This document shows, in pieces, positions 56,683 to 64,000 of a DNA stretch of 64,000 nt (its first letter is position 1; each line of letters starts with the position of its first letter). The notes below the pieces were generated by a model. The model was not told the origin of the DNA. It saw only the letters and a list, made by a program, of their open reading frames with translations, and ran no database searches. The position numbers were made by a program, and so were the translations under genes. This DNA comes from Effrenium voratum (Eukaryota; Sar; Dinophyceae; Suessiales; Symbiodiniaceae), in NCBI GenBank assembly GCA_963377175.1, contig CAUJNA010002890.1, forward strand, positions 148,501 through 212,500. The letters run 5' to 3'.

Positions 56683-56912
56683 AGCTTCAGAAGTCCGTAA
56701 GTCTTCCGCAAGGCTTCCGGAAGCTTCCGGAAGCTTCCGGAAGCCTTTCCGGAAGCCTTTCCGGAAGCCTTGGGGAAGCTTCCGGAAGCTTCGGGAAAAA
56801 GGGGGGACCGCCCTTGTTTCAATCTCCCCCCCCTTTTTCCCGAAGCTTCCCTAAGGCTTCCGGAAGCTTCCGCAAGGCTTCCGGAAGCTTCCCCAAGGCT
56901 TTCGGGAAGCTT
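56683..56912. repeat. Palindromic CTTCCGGAAG array
   Basis: Two clusters of GCTTCCGGAAGC-type self-complementary units (10 bp), with AAGGCTTCC and CCTTT variants, around a GGGGGGACC / CCCCCCC centre that is itself inverted. Could fold in many ways. Confidence 0.93.
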
Positions 56913-57064
56913 CCCACCTATTTGGCCCAAAGCAGGGGGGGGGTAAAGGGGGGGGGGGGGTTGCGGCTTCTTAAAAATGGGCTCGTCTTCCTTGGAGTTG
57001 GCAGCCCGTTTTTGTGGCTTTTCGAAAAGGGGGACACCAAAAGGAACACCCCCGGGGTGACCTA

Positions 57065-57183
57065 CTAGGTCCCCCAGTAGATCCCTTTTACCGACTTTTT
57101 TTTGTGGGGGAGGGTTCCCCTACTAAAATAGACTACAGAAAAAAAGGGTACCCTTATTCTAACCTCTCTACTGGAGGACCTAG
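57065..57183 (+). mobile_element. Family A element, copy A10
   Basis: Intact ends CTAGGTCCCCCAGTAG and CTACTGGAGGACCTAG with perfect 4-bp duplication CCTA. Best reference copy. Confidence 0.95.
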
Positions 57184-57407
57184 CCTACGCTTCCCCCGAA
57201 GTCCTGCTAATTTGTTTTCCTAATTCCATGCCTTTGAGCATACCTCGATTCCAGGAATGGCCGTGGTCGCTTGGGGTATGGTTTTAAACCGGCAGAGAGT
57301 CCAGCGAAAGCATACAACTTAGACCCCCTAAGCCTTAGGGCAAAGAGAGCGTCTTTTCCGGTTTTGGTCCCTTGGGTTCCCGTTTAAACCAACCTCGAAG
57401 GGAAACT

Positions 57408-57510
57408 TTTCGGGGGCCTCGCGCCTCGCGGCTGGAACTTCTCCGGCCTGGTGGAAGGCATCCTCACCCACGGCAGACAAGCCGTTGTAAACGAGAGGCA
57501 CGGTTTCTGC
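57408..57510 (+). CDS. Unassigned coding-like island, RGWNFSGLVEGILTHGR
   Basis: A + frame reads LAPRGWNFSGLVEGILTHGR then QAVVNERHGFC. No clear AG/G acceptor just upstream, so the limits are open. Not recognised. Confidence 0.3.
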
Positions 57511-58300
57511 AGGGAGATAGGGAGCAACCTGTGGAGCACAAGACCAGCATTTGACCTTTGGGCCACTTCGCCTATCGGTTCAGCGGCGTCCAGAAGCTTT
57601 TGCACCAAAAGGGATTCTCATGACGGTGAACCCTGCAAAACACTTTGGGTTTGTTGCACATGGGTGTGTCTTCAATTTTTCCGGGCACCAATCATGGAGT
57701 TCGGCTTTCCTCTTGGTTTCCCTTCAAAGCCAAGCCAAAAGGGGCTTCCCCCCCAAAAAAACAAAGATGGGCCACGCATATGTTAAAGTGCATTCGGTGT
57801 TCCCCGTATTTTGAACGGCAGCCCCAAGGTGGCGGTACCCCTTTGATATTTGTTGGGGGAAACCAAAGAGACGGCACCGAAGTCCGATGTTGGAGGGAAG
57901 CCAAAAGGACCGAGTCAAATATAGCCAAAAGGCAAACACTGCATTTTTGGCTTCGAAAAGGGGGGTCCCCTATGCTTCCGCGAGTTCCCGCTAATTTGCT
58001 TTCCCACCAATTCGAAGAAACAGCATCAGAAACAGACAGCCCCTGAGCGATGGTTCACAGGTGAGATGCAGCTCGCGGCGCCTCAAGTGGCCGCCGGCTC
58101 GCTCGGAGCTTCCGGTTGAGATTTTTCTCGAAGGGGCGGCTAGGCCGAAGCCACTGCCTGGTTTTCCCAGGTTGCCGGTTGGAGACCTACCTGGAGTCTC
58201 CTTCTCACCCTTAAAAAAATGGTTGGTCATTCCCCAAAATACCGGGGCCATTACCCAAAATTTCTTAGAGGGTCATGAGGACTCCAGGCACCAATATCAT

Positions 58301-58445
58301 AACTGTGGATGGTGGCGAAACCCAGAACTCGCACCACCGAAATCAGAAACCCAAGGGAATCATTCGATCCCCCAACGTAAATACCAACCAACGATGGTGT
58401 CAACCATGGTTTCAAGCTGGTGCAGGATGTCATCCGTTCACAGTA
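58301..58445 (-). mobile_element. Family B element, copy B7
   Basis: AACTGTGGATGGTGGCGAAAC to GGATGTCATCCGTTCACAGTA; centre in inverted orientation (AAATACCAACCAACG). Confidence 0.82.
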
Positions 58446-58673
58446 GGCGTCCTTTTGGTTGTGGTAGAAGGTAGATGGCGCTTGACTTAGTTGTTTCCGA
58501 ACCAGTGCTCTCTATGTTCAACCAGAAGGACACATAGCCAAGATGTCCTGTCCCTCAGGCTTGGCCCTTCCTCCTTTTCATTTTTAGGGGCACTGGGTCA
58601 CTCCCTTTGACTGACCAAAAACGATGCAAACCGATCTCTTTACACAGACCGAGGGTCTTTGTCTCTCCTCGGG

Positions 58674-58768
58674 GACTTATAACCATGGCTTTTGCGGCGG
58701 GTTATGTCACCATGGCTTTGTTGCCCACTGACCTGACGTACCGAATCGATCGCCCCTGTAAGTAATGC
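58674..58768. mobile_element. Family C right half
   Basis: ACTTATAACCATGGCTTTTG, then CCACTGACCTGACGTACC and GATCGCCCCTGTAAGTA. Confidence 0.7.
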
Positions 58769-58902
58769 AGACCACCTTCCCATGGCTCCAGAGCCTTTAT
58801 GGCTCTCAATGAGCGGCTCGGATTTGGACCGGGCCCGCCATGGATATTTTTCCGTTTTCCCTTTGAACCAAGCCAGAATCAGTCTTGGATTTCGTCTGAG
58901 AG

Positions 58903-59015
58903 GCAGTAAGTGGGAAACAAGCGTGGTTATAGCCCACAAAAGCCACGGTGGTATGTCTCCCAAGTCGACTGTAACCGTGGTTGTGACCCACTTACTAAGT
59001 CTGTCTCTTCAAGTA
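58903..59015. mobile_element. Family C element, short copy
   Basis: GCAGTAAGTGGGAAACAAGC, CCACAAAAGCCACGG, CCACTTACTAAGTCTGTC, ending CTCTTCAAGTA. Confidence 0.75.
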
Positions 59016-59691
59016 CGTGAAAATTTGGTCTCAACCCACCCTGTGCCCTCCACATTCTCAGCAAGCGCAGCGTGTCGAACCGAAGTCATTTTGGGTGGTC
59101 AAAGTGAAACCGGACCGCGGGCTACAGGGGTTGCATGTCGGGTGCCTTTTTTGTTGTTGACCCACAGCTCTTTGGGAGGGTACGTCTTTTTGGAGAGTGC
59201 CCCCCCTTTTGGGTCAAACTTGAAGGGCCTGCTTGGGGAGATGACCCAATCCCAAGGAAACCGATGCTCTGAGTTACCATGGTTTTCTTGGCGATTCCCA
59301 GCCGTCCGCGAAAGGTTTTCAGGTTTTTTGGATTTAGTGGTGGGGACTGTTGAGAAGCATGGATTGGGAGTTTAAACTCATCTGAATCCAGCACCTCTAC
59401 TTGGAATTGGTAGGAATGGTCATGGATTTTTGGGGAAATGTGGGTCTGTGTTTTGTTAGGGCACCCCCAAAATGTTGTTTTCTGTTTGTTTTCCCTTTTG
59501 GTTTCCCTTTAAAACAAAACAAAGGCTACCAACTCAAAACAAGTACCCTGCCCGCTAACCTGCAACCTGGCTGGAGGGGTCCTGGAAGACTACTTCTCTA
59601 CCTTTCAAAGGGGCCATTTCTTTGGCGGAACCCCCGGGCAAGGCGGACAGCAGGGTGGTCGTCGGGGGGGGTACCTGGGTGCTCGGCCAAT

Positions 59692-59806
59692 TGGCTGTGG
59701 GTCAAAACCAATGGTACCATTGGGGTAGGTGCACCACCCATTTTAGGACCTACTTTAGGGATCGGGATGTTCACTGGGGGTACGATTTGGCTTTTGACCC
59801 ATGGCC
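59692..59806 (+). mobile_element. Family H element, copy H2
   Basis: TGGCTGTGGGTCAAAACCAA to GGCTTTTGACCCATGGCCA, with GTAGGTGCACCACCCATTTT inside. Best copy. Confidence 0.9.
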
Positions 59807-59991
59807 AAGTAAGTTGGCAGCAACTGGGGTCAAACACCTGCTCTCTTCCGTCCCCTTCACTGGAGTTCACCTTGGCTTAGCAGCCCCAGGTGGCCAACCA
59901 CTTACTAGCTGGGCGAATCGAAGATGCCAGTATCTAAGTCTAAGATGGTTACCCCTCAAACCACCCCCGGAATATACCCTTTACTTAAAGG

Positions 59992-60119
59992 GGCATTGTA
60001 CTTGGTGGTTACCAAGCCTGGTTATACCCACAAAAGCCACGGTTGTAAGTCTCCTAAGTGGGTTATCGCACCAGGCTTACTAATCTACTTACCCGACGTA
60101 CCCGATCGCCCTTTCAGTA
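59992..60119. mobile_element. Family C element, copy C6
   Basis: TACTTAAAGGGGCATTGTAC to GATCGCCCTTTCAGTA; central CCACAAAAGCCACGGTTGTA. Near-intact. Confidence 0.9.
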
Positions 60120-60137
60120 TGGGCATGGTTCCCTTAA

Positions 60138-60176
60138 TACCGTGCATGGTTGCGAAACCCATTTCGCACCACCTAA
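60138..60176 (+). mobile_element. Family B left arm only
   Basis: TACCGTGCATGGTTGCGAAAC then ATTTCGCACCACCT; the rest is missing. Confidence 0.6.
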
Positions 60177-60290
60177 GCCCTGCAATTCTTCGATTCCCTC
60201 GTTGTCGTCTTTCCCATGATCACCACTGGGTCCGAGTCGGTCTTTGGGGCATCCCCACGTCATTCCGAGGCCGGGGAGGTGCTCGCAAGG
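60171..60290 (+). CDS. Unassigned coding-like island, FFDSLVVVFPMITTGS
   Basis: Follows a half family B copy; a + frame reads LQFFDSLVVVFPMITTGSES then VFGASPRHSEAGEVLARM. It may be an exon or a chance open frame. Confidence 0.25.
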
Positions 60291-61916
60291 ATGGGGGTGG
60301 GATGGCAGGCTCTTGGTTTGGGACTCGGACCCCCATGGCGGGTGTTTTTCCTTGTTTCGCTTGAAACCAGCCTCTAAAAAGACAGACCCGCATCGACACG
60401 GCCCGCCATTTCAAATGGGTGTGGCTCGTGGTTTTGAAAGGCTTTTGGTGCCTTTTTTTGAGTCTTTTTTTTGAGGCCCACAGGTTGCTCTGGAAAAGAA
60501 ACCAAAGGGAACACCCATGTTTGGTTTTAACGCACCCTGTTGTTCAAGAGGAAACCTTTAAAGTAAGCCCACTTGTTGGGGAGGGGCTGTTTTTGAACCG
60601 GTGTGGTGTCCAAACAACCCCTGCCAGCGGCACCGCTTTCCTAGCGATTGCTGAAAAGCAAACCCAGTTGATAAAATCAACCGCTAGTTGATTGCACTGG
60701 CGCAATTTATTTGAGAGGGGGGTCTGGATCGCTCTTGGGGGTGATTTCTCTCTACGCATTTGTCAGATTTTCTTCTTTTTTTTTGGCGGGCCTGAACAAT
60801 CAACTGCCATGGATCAGGCAATGTGGGGGGTTGGATTTGGATTTGACCCCATGGTTCTTGCACGCGTGAATTTGAAACCACTCCGTGAACTCCAAACCGG
60901 CGACTCCAACTTCCAACGAGAGGGACGTTGAATTTGGGCCTCAAGGACGCCGCCGGCTCCTTCCATCCCTTTTTTGAGGCTGGCGTTTTGATCGGGAACC
61001 CACGGGAATGAACCAACGGGCCGGGCCGGCCCCGGGGTCTGCGTCCAGCTCGAGGTGGTTTTTGGTTCTTCTCCTCACTTCCTGGGTTGATGGACCTTGA
61101 ACACTTTTTGGGTTTGGACCAAATTTTAGTGGTGAATAAAAAGTTCCAGGACTTTTTTTGGCCAGTCAACTTGGGAAGTGAGGCTTGTTTTCTTCCTTTT
61201 TGTTTTTCTTTTTTTAGAGCTTCCCAAATGCCGGACCATTGTAGGTGCCCCTTTAGGTCAGCTTGGCCAGATGTTGCTTTTGGTTGCGTCATTCACCAGC
61301 GCCGGTTCCCAAAGTCGTGAAGAAATTAGCTCCAGCACCCCCCCAACTGGGCCCCAACTGCTTGTTCTCATGAAACCCAAAGTACTGTCCAAAAAGCCGT
61401 GAATTGGGGATGCTGGTTATGGTTGGTTCACTTGCATGGGAATCCCTCCATTTGTGCAGGTGCCATATGTGCGAAGGTCAAGCCACCCTGTTGCTTGGGC
61501 TTGGGGATGGTCATCCACCCGTTTGTAAGGCGTGGAGATCCTGCTCCACCTTGAAACCATGGAAGATTCCAGGGTTTCTTAGGCGCCAGAGAGGATTTCG
61601 CGACCACGGGCGGGTCATTTTTCGGGAGCCGTCACCCGCTTGGTAGCTGCCCGTTTAAGTGCGGCATTTTTCGGGGGCCGTCCTTTCCCGCCTGGTAAGT
61701 GCCCTGCCCCTTTCAGTAGGCCAAACTCCACGGAGCTTGGACCTCCGCACCTCGAAACGAGAAACCGGCGCCGGAGGAGCCCAGCCTTGAGACCTGCGAT
61801 CCGCGGCGGATCGCACGCCGTTCAGGCGGCGACTTTGGGAGTTGCAGATGCGCCTTCGCCTTCGGGGCCCCCACCCCATAACAAGGCAAGTGAGCCAACC
61901 ATACTCAACCAAGGTA

Positions 61917-61995
61917 GTTTTTTTTTTTTTTTTTTTTTTTTTTAATTATATATATATATATATTATTATCATTATTATTGTCAGTATTAATATTA
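61917..61995. repeat. T-run with TA and TTA repeats
   Basis: About 27 T, then TA dinucleotides and TATTAT triplets. Confidence 0.93.
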
Positions 61996-62139
61996 TTATC
62001 TTTAAATGAGGACCATACGGTTTCTTTTTCAACATATATCATTAGGACCATGGTCAACCAAGCCATGGCAGATGACCTTTGCTCTTGAATATATTATGAG
62101 GACCATTCTCAGTTTCTTTGCTTTTGGTGGTTTTTCTCA

Positions 62140-62245
62140 AGGGGCAGCCGCAACTCGCCAGGCAGCGAGTTCGCGGGCCGGCGCGGCGGTCGCGCTGGGC
62201 TCGGGCCCCGAGACGGGCCGTTGGCGAAGCATTGCGGCGAGGGGT
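62140..62245 (+). other. GC-rich coding-like island
   Basis: Strongly GC-rich island with two open + frames (RAGAAVALGSGPETGRW in one, Arg-rich in the other) between T-rich flanks. Resembles exon composition, but the frame cannot be decided. Confidence 0.25.
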
Positions 62246-62581
62246 ACAGTTTTCCAATTTCCTTTTCAAAGTAAACCAACAGAATAACCATATTTTTGTG
62301 GACTCCAGAAACCAACCAAAGCCAAAGGAAAGCCAAGGGAAACCAACAGAAGGACCCCTTCTCTTGGGCTCCAGAATGAAGCCCACAGAAAAACAAGCAA
62401 GAAATCCATTGTTGGGCTCTCCCTACACGGACCTCTTGGTTTAGGTGACCTTTTTCCCTTTCACCTTTTGGCTCATCTCCAAAATCACCTAGAAAGTGGG
62501 GCCATATACTGAAAATAACAAGGGGTCATGCCCCCATGCCGCCTGCAATTTCGGGGCCGAGGACCGAGCGACCGAGCGACC

Positions 62582-62660
62582 GAGGCGCCGCCGCGGGCGT
62601 GCTTGGCTCCGCGAGGCGAGTCGCTGCGGACGCCATGGGAATAGAGTGGCAGCGCACCGC
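62582..62660 (+). other. GC-rich coding-like island, GVLGSARRVAADAMGIEW
   Basis: After CGAG/G a + frame reads AAAGVLGSARRVAADAMGIE then WQRTAVSWG. Two other frames are also open, so this is only a candidate exon. Confidence 0.25.
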
Positions 62661-63270
62661 CGTTTCCTGGGGCTTGGTTGTCTTCCATTGGCTCATTATG
62701 TGTTGAATTTCCTCTGTTTTTTTTTTCCCCTTCTCTTGCTTAAGTCTTGTTTCTAATTTTCCGCCGCTTGGTTTTATGGAGAGTCAAGCACTGGACAATG
62801 TATCCGCACTCTTTTTTATGGGACCGGGACACAAGCAAACGATTATCATTTGGGCCGAGTGTGAGAGTTCAGGGGAAGAGCGCACCGCAGAAGTCGGCAG
62901 GCCGGGGCGGGATGGGCGGCAATGGCGGCAGGACGTCCATTTGCTGAAATGAATATGTTTTGCTTTTCCCTTTTTGGTCTTAAAAGGAATTTATCACTAC
63001 TGGATATTTTTTTTTCCAGGGGTCTTAGCCAAATGGAAGCAAAGTGCATGCAAGATCTCTTTCCTTTGTTTCCCAGTGGGTTGCTTCCCTTTTTCCTTTT
63101 TTGCGGAAGGGTTCCCCTTTAAACTCAACCAGCAACAAAAGGCGCTGCCCTTCTTTTTCCCCATGGCCACTGGGCATCTGAGAATCTCCGTTGACCGAGT
63201 GCTGTCAAACAACGAACGCCGTATTGAAACAACAACTAGAGGCTTCAAGTTACCCGTCGAGAATGCGACA

Positions 63271-63392
63271 TGGCTATGGTTGTCAAAACCAATGCATGCT
63301 ACCATATTGGTTGGTAGGTGCACCACCATTTTAGTCTATGTTAGTGGTGATTGGTTGATGTTGACTGGGGGTATGACTTGGCTTTTGACCGG
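63271..63392 (+). mobile_element. Family H element, copy H3
   Basis: TGGCTATGGTTGTCAAAACC, GGTAGGTGCACCACCATTTT, GGCTTTTGACCGG. Confidence 0.85.
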
Positions 63393-63630
63393 CCTAATAT
63401 ACCGAACCAACGTTGTTTCTAAACACATCTATTGGTGAGCCCATGCCTGGAAACTGGATTCTAGTAGAAAACCGTGCAATCTGTTTCAACCAACCCCCGA
63501 CCCCCCCAACCGGCGATCAGACACTCGCTCCCGGGTGCCACGAGGTGTCCAGCTGTCAGACTGAGTTGCCACCTGCAAGCCGTCCGAGCCATTTCCGTTT
63601 TGGGAACCGAAGGTGTTGAGGTTTCCCAAG

Positions 63631-63754
63631 CTAGGTCACCCAGTAGTGCCCTTTCTCTCCCCTTTTATCCGGTTGGGAGGGTTCGGGACCCTACTAAAAT
63701 AGGCTACAGAAACAAGGCTACCCTTATTTTTAAGCTGTCCACTGGAGGACCTAG
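63631..63754 (+). mobile_element. Family A element, copy A11
   Basis: CTAGGTCACCCAGTAG to CCACTGGAGGACCTAG. Flanks CAAG and CATG (one mismatch). Confidence 0.9.
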
Positions 63755-64000
63755 CATGAACACCACCAGTTCATTACGCCGCCTTGGATTCGGGGCACTC
63801 CGGTAACCCAAGTCACCGGTGCGACGTTGAGTCTGGTGGTTCTTTCCTTAGCAACAGAAGCTTGGTAGCCCATAGCATCCAGGTCAGGGGGCTCTCTTTG
63901 GCATTGCTACTTTTTGAAAAATCAAGACAGCTAACAGTATCAGTAGTTAGTGATATGATACAGGCTTGTATCAGCTGCTGATCAGTTTCATCAACTTTGC

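Larger units (their letters stand above)
44575..64000. other. Region downstream of M18 gene
   Basis: Dense in elements of all families, simple repeats and GC-rich islands listed separately. The islands are mostly coding-like on the + strand, suggesting one or more further split genes. No gene can be assembled end to end. Confidence 0.4.

Overview
This window looks like nuclear DNA of a dinoflagellate, most likely a Symbiodiniaceae/Polarella-like (Suessiales) species. Four things point there. Coding sequence comes as tiny GC-rich exons of about 40-120 bp, scattered through kilobases of intron. Most introns begin GC or GA instead of GT, and every well-resolved acceptor is AG followed by G. The DNA is full of short inverted-repeat elements and simple-sequence arrays. 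There is an interstitial TTTAGGG-type telomere tract. No operon, ribosome-binding-site or other prokaryotic logic is visible. The species is inferred; the splicing pattern is seen directly.

Two + strand genes can be followed. (1) A putative GT-A-fold glycosyltransferase has at least five exons between about 8.9 and 14.0 kb and may extend to 2 kb on the left and 15.7 kb on the right. It carries a K-x-DDD-x-VY motif followed by an LVSAN/VINHA segment. (2) A nearly complete M18 aspartyl aminopeptidase (DNPEP-type) runs from 19.78 to about 44.45 kb as 19 exons totalling about 476 codons. All expected metal ligands and catalytic residues are present, and most exon joins give spacing identical to the family. 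Its first (Met) exon and last few residues are unresolved. Downstream (45-63 kb) further short coding-like islands, mostly readable on the + strand, suggest at least one more gene that I cannot identify.

Almost everything else is repeat. I recognise about ten families of 80-200 bp elements with terminal inverted repeats (called A to J here). Family A has CTAG-ended termini and clear 4-bp target duplications. Families B, C and J have TACT...AGTA ends, suggesting TA targets. Family D begins TGAG and ends CTCA, so an insertion after G and before G reads like a GT-AG intron. Several C, D and F copies touch M18 or glycosyltransferase exons. One C copy contains a PIF1-helicase-like fragment and ends exactly at an M18 acceptor. 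Simple repeats include a 1-kb TGTGTC array (14.3-15.3 kb), a GTGA/GGGT array (18.3 kb), a GCAA/CCAA/CCTA block (39.9-40.4 kb), G-rich tracts and several minisatellites.

An AT-rich block of about 3.1 kb (35.6-38.7 kb), with none of the host repeat families, sits inside an M18 intron. It is either an inserted foreign or organellar sequence or an assembly artefact.
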